From: Acidobacteriota bacterium
GTDB lineage: Bacteria > Acidobacteriota > Terriglobia > Bryobacterales > Bryobacteraceae
Length of the DNA stretch: 64,000 nucleotides
Direction of reading: 5' to 3'
Assembly: GCA_017307505.1 (NCBI GenBank)
Contig: JAFKEE010000039.1
Coordinates: 80,579-144,578 of the forward strand
The notes beneath the pieces are model-generated. The model was not told the DNA's origin, did not search any database, and worked only from the letters and a program-made list of their open reading frames with translations. The translations under genes and the position numbers were made by a program. Position 1 is the first letter of the stretch, and every line of letters starts with the position of its first letter. Positions 30,501 through 38,577 of the stretch are shown here, one piece after another.

Positions 30501-31203
30501 TTACGGCATGGACGCCTTCACCTCCCGCCACCGCTTCATCACCTACGGTGTGGCGCAGGTGCCGTTCGGGCGCAACGCCCGCTTCGGCTCCGGCATGTCC
30601 CGCCTCGCTGACACCTTCGTCGGTGGCTGGCAGCTCTCCTGGCAGGCGTTCGCCAAAACCGGCACGGGCTTCTCCCCATTCTGGCTGTGCGACAACTGCG
30701 ACCCCATCACGCCCGGCAACCTGGCCTCCGGCTCGGTGGACGCCACCGGCGGCTTCTACGGCACTGCCTTCCGTCCGCTAGTCACCGGCAACCCGAACGT
30801 CAAGAGTGGCGATCGCATCTGGGATCCCTCCGCCTTCGGCCTCATGCCTCTGGGCGCGGATCTCTTCACCAACCCGAAAGTCGCGGTCCGCAACCTGCTC
30901 ACCGGACCCGGCACCTATGGCCTGAACCTCGGCGTCCACAAATCGTTCCGCTTCGGCGAGCGCATTAAGGCCGAACTCGGCGCCGACGCCAATAACGTCC
31001 TCAACCATCCCCTGAAGTCGCCCAACAACTATGACATCGGCTCACTGGGCAATTTCACCATGAAGGTGAACCCCACGACACTCAAGCCGGAGATCCAGGA
31101 TGTCCAACCGAATCCTGATTTCGGCCGGCTGCTCACCAGCTACACGCAGGACGGCGTCGACAGCCGCCGCGCCATCCGCCTGCGGCTGAGAATCACGTTC
31201 TAG
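27583..31203 (+). CDS. TonB-dependent receptor with carboxypeptidase-regulatory-like domain (1206 aa)
   Basis: This large outer-membrane receptor has a signal peptide (about residues 1-28) and a CarboxypepD_reg domain (about 30-112, IRGTVTDISGARVPNAKVTI). The plug (about 125-225) carries QVTALPRDSRDYTSFLYLSP. A long beta-barrel follows and ends RLRLRITF, the aromatic C-terminal residue expected of outer-membrane barrels. The start is fixed by TAGGAGAG 4 bases upstream. It is monocistronic: an AT-rich control region lies before it and an intrinsic terminator 20 bp after it. No enzyme gene is cotranscribed, unlike the receptors at 21967 and 38578. Ligand unknown. Confidence 0.93.
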   Translation: MLQLNRRLISSLILVVAACVAPAALWGQGTDLAGIRGTVTDISGARVPNAKVTITDLGTQAVRILETNAEGEYEATGLKSGSYKVSFSATGFNTLEFSGVVLRTSETARLDGHLEIGRANEVVVIKEEAPMVQTDNPTVGGSLNNEQVTALPRDSRDYTSFLYLSPNVTQSSTDGSFKFLGAQSYGASFSVDGQRTNGGVFGGPTSSQPSLETVGEVTVLSNNFTAEYAGIANIRVSTRRGDATYHGSAFWDNKNSALAAWDIRDKNGQASFVPTPATDRYPNPYFNLNEFGGSFGGPLPKIKNTYFFAAYERRYLNSPVYIRNTRLPHPSLLAGDFTKVADSVKPLVPSGVALTPTEIAQNTVDGAGERFTTIPQRLLNPTTAKLVQSYFPQISTSAPINASNGRLVEYSTNVPGTLVRNLGTIRVDHDFREADRMYVVYNAQSLDSANSAVVAPFLPLGLTQNNSRNDTVSISEIHMFAPTVINEARGGFNRVPSFRRSNNTLREVLQNIGFNDADIKAYGDVITPSALDTFGHPAVNLGTNFQALTNGGRNTYRPLDQTLVTFGDTITWLKGRHTIKAGADAVYNAAKDGFTSGRGNPRGLINYSGAGTDPLARFLMGLPANTVSYVNQFRPPMDVHNWEQGYFVQDDFKVHPRLTLNLGLRYEIVTPFTENNDLMVNFDPDFVGNGKRGRYVVPSQKTLAYVDPRYIAFGVVTADKLDLPRSLVRTDYGNIAPRIGVAWRVTEKFVLRGGYGMFYPTSAAQGIRDPLATNSFQVSLTKTNTADAPLSGWPGATHGSSPMSGGALSALSGITSGNWVPFNLKQPRIHQYNVTLERELGWQTGIRVSYLGTLMRRLISGADANLIPPSDQPFGTTTGDGVTACSPDDGNCDYSDADKKRLPYPDLGNYLTGFGNLGHGRSHAFQTEVNRRFAGGFTLNASYTFLDQKSTAPDTGNSSLGGTAYNQFNPEADYGMDAFTSRHRFITYGVAQVPFGRNARFGSGMSRLADTFVGGWQLSWQAFAKTGTGFSPFWLCDNCDPITPGNLASGSVDATGGFYGTAFRPLVTGNPNVKSGDRIWDPSAFGLMPLGADLFTNPKVAVRNLLTGPGTYGLNLGVHKSFRFGERIKAELGADANNVLNHPLKSPNNYDIGSLGNFTMKVNPTTLKPEIQDVQPNPDFGRLLTSYTQDGVDSRRAIRLRLRITF

Positions 31204-31223
31204 TCACCAGCTATCGCGAAAGG

Positions 31224-31260
31224 AAGAAGCCGCAGCCCCACCGGGTTGCGGCTTCTTTCG
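31224..31260. terminator. Intrinsic terminator between convergent genes
   Basis: Perfect 11-bp arms AAGAAGCCGCA (31224-31234) and TGCGGCTTCTT (31247-31257) enclose a 12-base loop. TTTCGTTTCGG follows on the plus strand. The A-rich left arm would also serve the minus-strand propeller gene ending at 31275. Confidence 0.85.
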
Positions 31261-31274
31261 TTTCGGCTGCCAGA

Positions 31275-32507
31275 TTACTGCAGTTTCACCAGGGCCTGGT
31301 AGGAATCCACCCACAGCCCGCCGTCCACTGGCGTGACGCTTCCAAAAGACCAGTTGGCCTCAGCGGTCTTGCGCGAGTAAGACCACAGGATCGCGCGGGT
31401 ATCGAGATCCAGTGCATAGAGAGTCCCGCGCGGCGAGGGCGCAGGTTGGCTCGCGACGCTGCCCTGGAAATACAGGACCCGCCCAGCCACCGCCGTGGAG
31501 GGCGCTCTCTCCGTGAATTGCCCGGCCAGTTCCCAGGAAGTCCGGCCGGAATCCTTCTCAAAGGCAATCAGGTACCCCGTGGTGATCCCAACCAGAACGG
31601 AGCCGGCATCGACGAGACCGAATACGGACACCTGCCGCTCGCGTCCCTCCACGACACGGCGAATCTCCACCGGCTTCCATTGATCCCGGCCCGTGTCGCG
31701 CGCGATTGCGTAAAGATACGAGTCGCCGGCGCCGTAGATCGTCGTCGCCGTGACCACCGGTTGCCCCAAGCAGACGCCCTGATGGACGTAGGGCGCCTCC
31801 GCCCGATACCGCCAGCGCTCCTGGCCGGTGGCTGCGTCGAGGGCGAACAGGTAGTTGCCGGCCGGCTTCTTCGGATCGCCTGCCACCGCGTCGGCGCTGG
31901 AGGTCAGGTAGATGTTGTTATCCATCACGATGGGCCGGGAGGTACAGCCAGGGCGGGACGCGCTGAGGGCCACTTTCCAACGCTCCTTACCGGTAGCCAG
32001 GTCCAGGGCGTGAAACGCTCCGTCCTTCGCCAGGATGTAGGCCAGGTCGCCACGGATCACAACGGCCGCATCCAGCACAGGATCCGGACCGCGCCAAAGC
32101 TCCTTGCCTGTCGCCAGCGAAAGTGCCACGACGGCTCCAGGATAAGCAGCGGCATAGGGCACCACCACGGTTCCACCCGAGACTGCGGGTGGTGTCGAGA
32201 CCGACCCTGTACCGGACTTGAAGGCTGGGCGGTGCGACCACTTCACCTTCCCCGTGAGAGTGTCCACTGCAAAGAGGCCGCCTGCCCCGGTGGGACTACC
32301 TGCCAGGATGACGTTGCCGGCCAGCGTGGAAGGCCCCCAATCGCGGAAGCCCGCATTCACAGCAAATTTCTCCACAGGCGCAGTCCGCAGGGCTTTGAGC
32401 GCGGACTGGTCAGCCTGCGCAAAGGCCACACACCCGCAGAACATCGCGATCGCAGTGGAAATGACAGGGACAATGCCCGGAAGCGGACGTACCCTCGGCT
32501 CAATCAT
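31275..32507 (-). CDS. Exported PQQ-type beta-propeller repeat protein
   Basis: This 410-residue protein has an N-terminal hydrophobic signal (about residues 10-31) and repeated blades of the PQQ/quinoprotein kind: GLFAVDTLTGKVKWSH, VVALSLATGKELWRG, FHALDLATGKERWKV, LFALDAATGQERWRY, LYAIARDTGRDQW and LYALDLDTRAILW. It lacks a dehydrogenase catalytic domain and is best seen as a binding or scaffolding propeller, BamB-like in architecture but not identified as BamB. The start is ATG 32507, or the GTG two codons earlier; neither has a clear Shine-Dalgarno. It converges on the TonB receptor across a shared terminator. Confidence 0.88.
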   Translation of the reverse strand: MIEPRVRPLPGIVPVISTAIAMFCGCVAFAQADQSALKALRTAPVEKFAVNAGFRDWGPSTLAGNVILAGSPTGAGGLFAVDTLTGKVKWSHRPAFKSGTGSVSTPPAVSGGTVVVPYAAAYPGAVVALSLATGKELWRGPDPVLDAAVVIRGDLAYILAKDGAFHALDLATGKERWKVALSASRPGCTSRPIVMDNNIYLTSSADAVAGDPKKPAGNYLFALDAATGQERWRYRAEAPYVHQGVCLGQPVVTATTIYGAGDSYLYAIARDTGRDQWKPVEIRRVVEGRERQVSVFGLVDAGSVLVGITTGYLIAFEKDSGRTSWELAGQFTERAPSTAVAGRVLYFQGSVASQPAPSPRGTLYALDLDTRAILWSYSRKTAEANWSFGSVTPVDGGLWVDSYQALVKLQ

Positions 32508-32570
32508 GTGCACTTACTATCGCACGGGCGGACGGGCTGCGTTGACTGAGTCTCACCGGCTCACTGGGGT

Positions 32571-33740
32571 TCAGGCGCCTTCGGGACGGCTGTCGAGCAT
32601 GCTCGGTGCCGGCTGCGGAGAAATCACCGGCAGCCTGCGCGGATATCTGCGGCCATTCAACAGCACGCCGATCCACGTGGGGCGCACCATCAGGTCATAC
32701 GAGGCAAGGAGTATCGCCACGGAGAGGGCTAGAACGATGGGCACCTTGGCCAGCGCGGGCAACGGCAGCGGCATCAGCGCCACCTGCAGGCCGACAACCA
32801 CAGGCATGTGCATGATGAACAGCCAGTACGACGCGTCGGACATGTAACGCCACCGCGGACTCGGTTCGCTGCACAATTTCAGGAACAATCCGGTGCAGAC
32901 GAAGATGTTGAACCAGCAGAGCAGCACGTTGCCCGCCGCTTTGATGTAAGGATGAGTGCCGCCGGGCACCAGGCCATACACCAGGAAAGCTGGCACGGCC
33001 AGTGTCAGGTAGATCCAGACATGCCGCTTGAACCTGTCCAGCAAATCCCGATTCGTGTACAGCAGCCACCCGAAAGTAAAGGGAGGAATGTAAGCAAGCA
33101 GGATCGGCAGTTCCGGCGTGAATCCGTCGCAGTCCTTCAGATTCCCGCGCATGGAGGCCAGTTGCAGCCAGGAGAACAGGGCAAACAGAGCCGGCGCATA
33201 GGGCTTCTGTAGAGCCCAGCGGTAGGCGGTGTGAATGCGCTCGATCAGCCCGGCCGGAAACCAGCGGGACAACCAGGCAACCGCCCCGCCGATCGCGTAG
33301 AGAATAAGCAGGTACTCGAGGAACCACAGATGAAGCGGATGCAACCGCTGTAGCACAGCCCCGCCCAGGAAGGCCGGAATGACGAACTGAGTGCCCTTCT
33401 CCAGACTGATCACGATGGTCGCCATCAGGGGAAACAAAAAGGCCCAGAAGACAGCGAACGGGATGAGGACTCGCTTCACGCGGTTATTGACGAAGGAAGC
33501 CGGACCGCGGCCATTCCAAAGCAGCGCCCCGAAGAAGCCGGCCATGACATAAAACGCCGGCATCCGGAAAGAATGGATGATGCCCAGGGTGAACGATAAT
33601 GCGGTGCTCGGATGAGGATCGATATAGGGCCAGTGCCCGTCGCCGGAATACCCGACGACCACATGCAGGTAAATCCCCATCAGCATCATGGACGCGCGCA
33701 TGCTGTCCAGGGCGTGGTAGCGGACATTCGATGGATTCAT
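32571..33740 (-). CDS. Membrane acyltransferase family 3 protein
   Basis: The 389-residue protein has about ten hydrophobic segments. An early motif RYHALDSMRASMMLMGIYLH (about residues 7-26) fits the Acyl_transf_3/OafA-OpgC family, where the conserved His at the end of the first helix takes part in acyl transfer. WLFIMHMPVV near the C-terminus is another family-like stretch. Members add acetyl or succinyl groups to surface carbohydrates across the inner membrane. No glycan gene is next to it, so the acceptor is unknown. Confidence 0.88.
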   Translation of the reverse strand: MNPSNVRYHALDSMRASMMLMGIYLHVVVGYSGDGHWPYIDPHPSTALSFTLGIIHSFRMPAFYVMAGFFGALLWNGRGPASFVNNRVKRVLIPFAVFWAFLFPLMATIVISLEKGTQFVIPAFLGGAVLQRLHPLHLWFLEYLLILYAIGGAVAWLSRWFPAGLIERIHTAYRWALQKPYAPALFALFSWLQLASMRGNLKDCDGFTPELPILLAYIPPFTFGWLLYTNRDLLDRFKRHVWIYLTLAVPAFLVYGLVPGGTHPYIKAAGNVLLCWFNIFVCTGLFLKLCSEPSPRWRYMSDASYWLFIMHMPVVVGLQVALMPLPLPALAKVPIVLALSVAILLASYDLMVRPTWIGVLLNGRRYPRRLPVISPQPAPSMLDSRPEGA

Positions 33741-34070
33741 GATCTGCTTGAAGCGGGGTTCGGCGCGTAGCGGCGCCCACCAGCTTCTCTCTCCAAACTA
33801 CGAGCCGTCGCCCGGCCGGGTTCATAAAACTTCAACCAGCATGCACATTATTTAATCAGCTATTCAGCTACCAGTATCTGATCGTCCTGTGACGAATACC
33901 GAACGCCCATAAACAGATGCAGGGAAAGCCAGGACGCCATACACCCCCTCCCACCGCCATCCAGGGAAGCGATTCGCGCGCGGCTCTTCCGCCCCGGCCG
34001 GAACGCAGAGGGGAGGGATGTATTCGGCGATCTGAGTGTGTATGATTGTGCTGTCCGGAGGTATGGACTA
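33741..34070. other. Gene-free stretch between divergent genes
   Basis: 330 bp with no supported gene. An AT-rich part at about 33845-33890 contains a tandem TCAGCTA repeat and could hold the acyltransferase promoter. A TATGAT at 34041-34046 is a possible -10 for the lipoprotein gene, but no good -35 is seen. Apparent short frames here are Arg/Ser/Pro-rich artefacts. Confidence 0.4.
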
Positions 34071-34700
34071 ATGGGTATGAAACTCTTCTCTGCCGCAACC
34101 GTGACAGTTGCCGCGATCCTATTGTCGAGCTGCTCTGAGGCTCCACCGCCAAGCACCAAAGCCGAAACCGAAGCCAAGAAGGAAGCCGCGAAGCCCACCG
34201 GGCCTGTCGCCGCCCGTCTGGCCTACTTCGAGATGTATAAGGTGGCCCGGACCTGGGCACCTGACCTGCTGACGCTCAACCTGAAGAGCGGCGATGTCAC
34301 AGACGTCAAGAACGAAGAAGGCAAGGCTGGCCTTTGGACGGCGGTCTTCGTTTCTCCCAGTAAGAAGGAAGCGCGGACCTTTAGTTGGGCAGTGGCCGAC
34401 AGCGGAACCGATATCCATAAGGGCATGAACATTAGTGACAAGCAGACCTGGGGCGGAGCCACTCCCACCAGCAAGGCCTTCGTCAACGGCGAGTTTCTTG
34501 TCGATTCCGATGCAGCTTTCAAGACCGCCAGTGAAAAGGCAGCCGGCTGGCTGAAGACTCATCCTGGCATGAAGTGGACGATGACGCTCGGCAATTCGTC
34601 CCGCTTCCCGGCTCCCGTGTGGTACATCATGTGGGGCAGCGCAAAGGATGGCTACTTCACCTACGTGAACGCCACCACAGGCGCCGTTGTCACCGATTGA
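34071..34700 (+). CDS. Hypothetical lipoprotein
   Basis: From ATG 34071 the product is 209 residues. The start is supported by GGAGG 9 bases upstream and by the signal that follows directly. The lipobox LLSSC places the lipidated Cys at 21, and a low-complexity linker rich in Ala, Lys and Glu follows. The mature part has a segment (about 62-110) with strands and WAVADSGTDIHKGM, then a C-terminal VWYIMWGSAKDGYFTYVNA-type strand pair ending in TTGAVVTD, reminiscent of PepSY-like folds. I cannot name a family with confidence. No operon partner. Confidence 0.75.
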   Translation: MGMKLFSAATVTVAAILLSSCSEAPPPSTKAETEAKKEAAKPTGPVAARLAYFEMYKVARTWAPDLLTLNLKSGDVTDVKNEEGKAGLWTAVFVSPSKKEARTFSWAVADSGTDIHKGMNISDKQTWGGATPTSKAFVNGEFLVDSDAAFKTASEKAAGWLKTHPGMKWTMTLGNSSRFPAPVWYIMWGSAKDGYFTYVNATTGAVVTD

Positions 34701-34720
34701 TTCGGGATTGGAATTGAGTC

Positions 34721-34759
34721 CCCGATGGCGGCGGACGCGGTCTGTCCGGCGCCATCGGG
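34721..34759 (+). terminator. Hairpin after the lipoprotein gene
   Basis: Perfect 10-bp arms CCCGATGGCG (34721-34730) and CGCCATCGGG (34750-34759) lie 20 bp past the stop. No T-run follows, so termination is only likely. Confidence 0.45.
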
Positions 34760-34902
34760 CCGTGCCCGAGTGAGCGAGAGATGATCCGGGGCGGCCTGGC
34801 AGGGCCGGCCACCTCTTCTGCGATTGGTGTCCCGCCGGTAGGGAACAGCTGAACCCGGCAGGCGGCGAGAACAATTGGAGCCTCTCCGTGCCCGCCCAGG
34901 TC

Positions 34903-35700
34903 CTACGCCATCCTGCGCGCCGTTCCAATCTGCCGGCGCACATCGTCCAGAATGTCGCCTTCCTTCTCGTACTCCAAGGCCACCAACCCCTTGAACCTGA
35001 CCTTGTGCAGTTCCTTCATCACCTCCGGAATCCGGCACAACCCCTGGCCCAGCGGCACATTCACTTCCCCGCCCCGCGCCTGAATATCCTTCAGGTGCAC
35101 CAGCTTCAACCGCGAACCCAGCTTCCGCACCGCATCCACCGTGTCGTAACCGCACGACACAATATGGCCGACATCCAGCGTGCAGCCCACAGTCTCTGAC
35201 AGGCCATCCAGCGCCTTCAGAATGTCCTCCGGACTCTCGTAGTCGAACTTGCGGTTCTTAAAGTAGTGGTTGTGGATGCCGAAGGTCAGGCCCTCGGCAC
35301 TCATGCGCTCATCCACGTACTTAAGCACGGTCCCGGTCGGGTCGCCCGTGATATGGGAACACCCCAGGATCCGCGCGAAGCGGATCGCTCCATCCAGATC
35401 CGCTTTGTCTTTGATCGTCGGTGCGTAGTAGGACACACAGCGGATCCCGGCCGCGTCAATCTTGCTGCGGAAACTCGCGAACAGGCCGGCCGGCGGCTTG
35501 TTGAAGTTCATGAACTCGCCGCGAGACATCTCGATCTCGGTCACCTTCAGGGCGCGCAACTGCTCGATCATCGCGTCTGTCGAAATGGCGTGATACGTGT
35601 ACGCGCCGATCCCAATCCTCAGTCGCCGCTCCGCCATCAGTGGAACGGAGACACCCCCTGCGCAAAGGGCTCTGGCAAAGTCGCGCCGCGAGTAGCTCAT
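34903..35700 (-). CDS. Sugar phosphate isomerase/epimerase-like (xylose isomerase-type TIM barrel), Tat signal
   Basis: The product from ATG 35700 is 265 residues. It begins with a twin-arginine signal (SYSRRDFARALCAGG), so it should be exported. The body is an AP-endonuclease-2/xylose-isomerase-like barrel: ISTDAMIEQLRALKVTEIEMSRGEF, the metal-site-like FGIHNHYFKN, a CTLDVGHIVSCG strand with Asp and His, and VHLKDIQARGGE. These acidic and His residues fit the divalent-metal site. The frame reads further upstream, but that part overlaps the ThuA gene. It starts 14 bp after the ThuA stop, so the pair forms an operon. Substrate unknown. Confidence 0.88.
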   Translation of the reverse strand: MSYSRRDFARALCAGGVSVPLMAERRLRIGIGAYTYHAISTDAMIEQLRALKVTEIEMSRGEFMNFNKPPAGLFASFRSKIDAAGIRCVSYYAPTIKDKADLDGAIRFARILGCSHITGDPTGTVLKYVDERMSAEGLTFGIHNHYFKNRKFDYESPEDILKALDGLSETVGCTLDVGHIVSCGYDTVDAVRKLGSRLKLVHLKDIQARGGEVNVPLGQGLCRIPEVMKELHKVRFKGLVALEYEKEGDILDDVRRQIGTARRMA

Positions 35701-35714
35701 GCCCGGGAATCCTG

Positions 35715-36605
35715 CTACTTTCTGGAGGCCGCCGGCAGCGGCCGCGGCGCTGTTTCGGCGTCCACCTGCCTCGTCGCCCACCGGATCGCCCCGATGATCA
35801 TCGCCTGCATATCCGGCCTGTCCCAATTCGCCGGTACGTGGCCCAACGTTGTATAGAACACGCGGCCCTGCCCATAGTTCTTCACCCAGCTCACCGCGAA
35901 GTCGCGATCCGCCCGTTTCACCTTCTTGTTGGAGAGGTCCACCTTCGACGCATCCAGCCGCATCAACACCCGGGTGTTCTCGCGCGAGTAGTTCTTCATC
36001 TGGTAGATCTCATCCGTCATCTGGAACGCCGCGGGCCACTTCTGCATCCCGGGGAAATCCGGATCCTCGACAACGATCGGCGCGTCGAAGGTGCCCCATG
36101 GATGCTCGTCGAAGTATCCGCCCAGCATCTCTCCGTACGCCGGCCACTGCACAAAGGTGATGGCCGCGCTATGGATGCCCAGAAACCCCTTCCCGTCTTC
36201 CTGCACGAAAGAGAGCAGGTCCGCCTTCTGTTGCTCGTCCATCTGAAGCGTCCCGCCCGTATAGAAAATCACCGCGTCAAAATCGTTCAGGTTCTTCGCG
36301 TTGTACTCGAGCTTCTTCTTCGTCAGCGGTTCCGTATCGGTTCTCAGATGAGTGGCCCACAATCCGGTCTCCCGGCCCAACCGCTCCACCGTCGCCATCG
36401 CGTGCGAAATGGCCTCATGCCGGTAGCCCTTCTCATCGCCGATGAACAACACCTGCTTCAGCCGTTTCACAGGCACAGCCCCACCGGCCTGTGTCTGGCT
36501 GAAACCGGGCCCGCCCGCCAGCAACCCCAGGCAGACGGCGACCAGGGCCTGGGCGCTCATCACCTCCGCGGCAAGGCGGCTAAGACGGTGCAATGAACTG
36601 TGCAT
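35715..36605 (-). CDS. Exported ThuA-domain protein
   Basis: The product is 296 residues if started at ATG 36605; ATG 36560, just before the hydrophobic core MSAQALVAVCLGLLAGG, is also possible with GGAGG close by. After the signal comes the ThuA/glutamine-amidotransferase-like fold: LFIGDEKGYRHEAISHAM, then FDAVIFYTGG, GKGFLGIHSAAITF and GRVFYTTLGHVPANW near the end. ThuA proteins were named from a trehalose-utilisation operon and are common in secreted sugar-processing sets, but their reaction is unsettled. It is paired with the exported isomerase-like protein downstream. Confidence 0.88.
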   Translation of the reverse strand: MHSSLHRLSRLAAEVMSAQALVAVCLGLLAGGPGFSQTQAGGAVPVKRLKQVLFIGDEKGYRHEAISHAMATVERLGRETGLWATHLRTDTEPLTKKKLEYNAKNLNDFDAVIFYTGGTLQMDEQQKADLLSFVQEDGKGFLGIHSAAITFVQWPAYGEMLGGYFDEHPWGTFDAPIVVEDPDFPGMQKWPAAFQMTDEIYQMKNYSRENTRVLMRLDASKVDLSNKKVKRADRDFAVSWVKNYGQGRVFYTTLGHVPANWDRPDMQAMIIGAIRWATRQVDAETAPRPLPAASRK

Positions 36606-36683
36606 GCAGGGCGGCTTCCTTCGCTCCGGGTAACTGATCAACTCCTCAGTGTATTGCAGTGCGTGAAAACCCGCGTTGATGCG

Positions 36684-36718
36684 AAAAAGGCGCCCGCGTT
36701 TTCCGCGCGCGGGCGCCC
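36684..36718 (-). terminator. Intrinsic terminator of the receptor/BNR-LamG operon
   Basis: Arms GGCGCCCGCG (36689-36698) and CGCGGGCGCC (36708-36717) are perfect. On the minus strand the stem is followed by TTTTTCGC. It separates the 36748-41994 operon from the ThuA operon. Confidence 0.85.
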
Positions 36719-36747
36719 ATTGTGACTACATCCTGTGGATTTGCGGC

Positions 36748-38562
36748 TCAGGCATCCATGCCGGCGCGATGATTCCCAACCGCCTCTGACGTGCGCAACG
36801 CGCGGCTGTAGACCCGCAGCTTGCGAATCTCGCCGAAGATCTTCGGACCCACCTTTGCCTGGGCCTCGCCGTTCACGTCACCAAGCTCGGGAGCAAACCG
36901 CCCCCAGCCGTAGTCCCGCACCGCTCCGCCGTCATTCAGGATCCCGTCAATCACCACGGAGAGGATCTTCGGCCCGCCGTCGACGATAAACACGACATGC
37001 TGCCACACCCCGGTCCGCATCGTACCCGCATGCGTTCCGGGATCACTGTCCCACTGGGCGCGAGTCCGCCCGTCATTCAGCGTCAGCGCCAGCGTGAACC
37101 GGTCGCTGGTCCGCACCGACACGCCCTGCCCGGCCGGCGTCACCGTGTCGAACAGCACCTGCCCCTCCGACAACTCGCTCAGCTTGACCCAAAACTCCAA
37201 CGAGAAGCCGCCGCCGGACGAAAGCTCCGCGAGTTTGGGCAGCGCCACGGTCGCCGTCCCGCCCGCCACCGCCGCCACCAGGCCCGCTTTCGCCACCGTC
37301 TTGTTGCCGAGCTGATTCCACACACCATCCAACAGCGTCTGGTCGATGGGATGGACCCGAGCGTAGGTCTTCACCGTCTCGGTGATGTAGTAACGGCCCT
37401 TGTCCTCCACGAAATCCGGGTAGCTGATGCGTGTATCCGGGTTGTCGTCGTACAGCAGGATCTCCGGCTGGCTCCAGTGAATGTACCCGTTCTTCTCCAC
37501 GCCGCCGCTGATCCAGCCCGGATTCCGGCCCGTGTAATACGGCCACTTCTGAGCATGGACGGCCTCGCCGGCATGATTGTGGTACCACAGCAGGAACTTC
37601 CCGTTGCTGAACTTGCGCACGAAGTTCGCCGCCCTCGGATGCTTGATCGGCCGGCCGCCTGGTGTATACGTCGCATACCCCGGCGGAGTCCACGTCTTCC
37701 CGCCGTTCCTGCTGTACGCCGCGCAGTTGTAGCCATCGATGCTGCGGTACGTGCAATACAGGCTGCCGTCGCTCAACTCCACCAGATTCGCTTCGTCCGA
37801 AACCGGATTCTTCGGCGCCCGCAGACCCTCGTCACCCTCCGGCAACAACTCCCAATGCAGCTTCGCCGGATCCTTCTCCGTGGCGATATTCGAGCTCTTC
37901 AGGAAGACACCCTGCGACGTCACCATGCCGCCCGGATCGCCCCACTTCCCCACCTTGGCATAGCCGAAGATCATCTCTTTCTTGCTGGTCAGGATGGGCT
38001 TGCCCACCCCCCAGAAGTACATGAGCTTCCCTTCCCAGGCATTCTCCCGGTCGATCCGCATCGGCCGCATGGGAATGAAATAACGATCCTTCGACCACGT
38101 GTGCCCGTGATCGTCCGAGTACTTGTACGCGTACTTGCCCAGCGTATCCACGCGCCGCCCCACCTTGGGATTGTTGCTGCGCGTGTCCAGCCGCAGATTC
38201 TCCGAGTTGTAGGTATAGAAGACGTACACCCGCCCGCCCGGAGCAATGAACGGCATCACCCACGACGCCTCCGGCCCGTCTGCCGGCTCGATGTCGATCG
38301 GCGTCGACCACGTCCGCCCCTGGTCCGTGCTGATCGTCGAAATGATGTGCTGGCCCGGCTCGCCTTCCACGCCCCGGCCCGTCGTCAGCACACAAAGCCA
38401 GTTGCCGTCACGCGTCACCACCACGTAAGGCTGGTCGCTGTAGCCCTCCCGCGGAATCTGCCATCCGTTCTTGACGTTGCGCCAGTCCGGCTGGCCGGCT
38501 TCCGCCGCATGAACCGGCACACCCAGAACCGCGGCCGTCGCAAAGAAGTCTCGTCTCGTCAT
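36748..38562 (-). CDS. Tat-exported BNR propeller with C-terminal LamG-like domain
   Basis: This 604-residue protein begins with a Tat signal (MTRRDFFATAAVLGV). Residues about 30-420 are a sialidase-like propeller with Asp boxes STDQGRTW, SDDHGHTW and SRNGGKTW. Residues about 430-590 resemble a concanavalin/LamG jelly-roll (GGGFSLEFWVKLSELSEGQV, then GVWQHVVFIVDGG), usually a carbohydrate-binding module. It starts 15 bp after the TonB-receptor stop and ends at a strong terminator, so it is cotranscribed with the receptor and should share its GntR-type control. It may bind, hydrolyse or cleave a glycan; the true activity (sialidase, other hydrolase or lyase) cannot be told. Confidence 0.88.
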   Translation of the reverse strand: MTRRDFFATAAVLGVPVHAAEAGQPDWRNVKNGWQIPREGYSDQPYVVVTRDGNWLCVLTTGRGVEGEPGQHIISTISTDQGRTWSTPIDIEPADGPEASWVMPFIAPGGRVYVFYTYNSENLRLDTRSNNPKVGRRVDTLGKYAYKYSDDHGHTWSKDRYFIPMRPMRIDRENAWEGKLMYFWGVGKPILTSKKEMIFGYAKVGKWGDPGGMVTSQGVFLKSSNIATEKDPAKLHWELLPEGDEGLRAPKNPVSDEANLVELSDGSLYCTYRSIDGYNCAAYSRNGGKTWTPPGYATYTPGGRPIKHPRAANFVRKFSNGKFLLWYHNHAGEAVHAQKWPYYTGRNPGWISGGVEKNGYIHWSQPEILLYDDNPDTRISYPDFVEDKGRYYITETVKTYARVHPIDQTLLDGVWNQLGNKTVAKAGLVAAVAGGTATVALPKLAELSSGGGFSLEFWVKLSELSEGQVLFDTVTPAGQGVSVRTSDRFTLALTLNDGRTRAQWDSDPGTHAGTMRTGVWQHVVFIVDGGPKILSVVIDGILNDGGAVRDYGWGRFAPELGDVNGEAQAKVGPKIFGEIRKLRVYSRALRTSEAVGNHRAGMDA

Positions 38563-38577
38563 GGTTCGTTGCTCCGA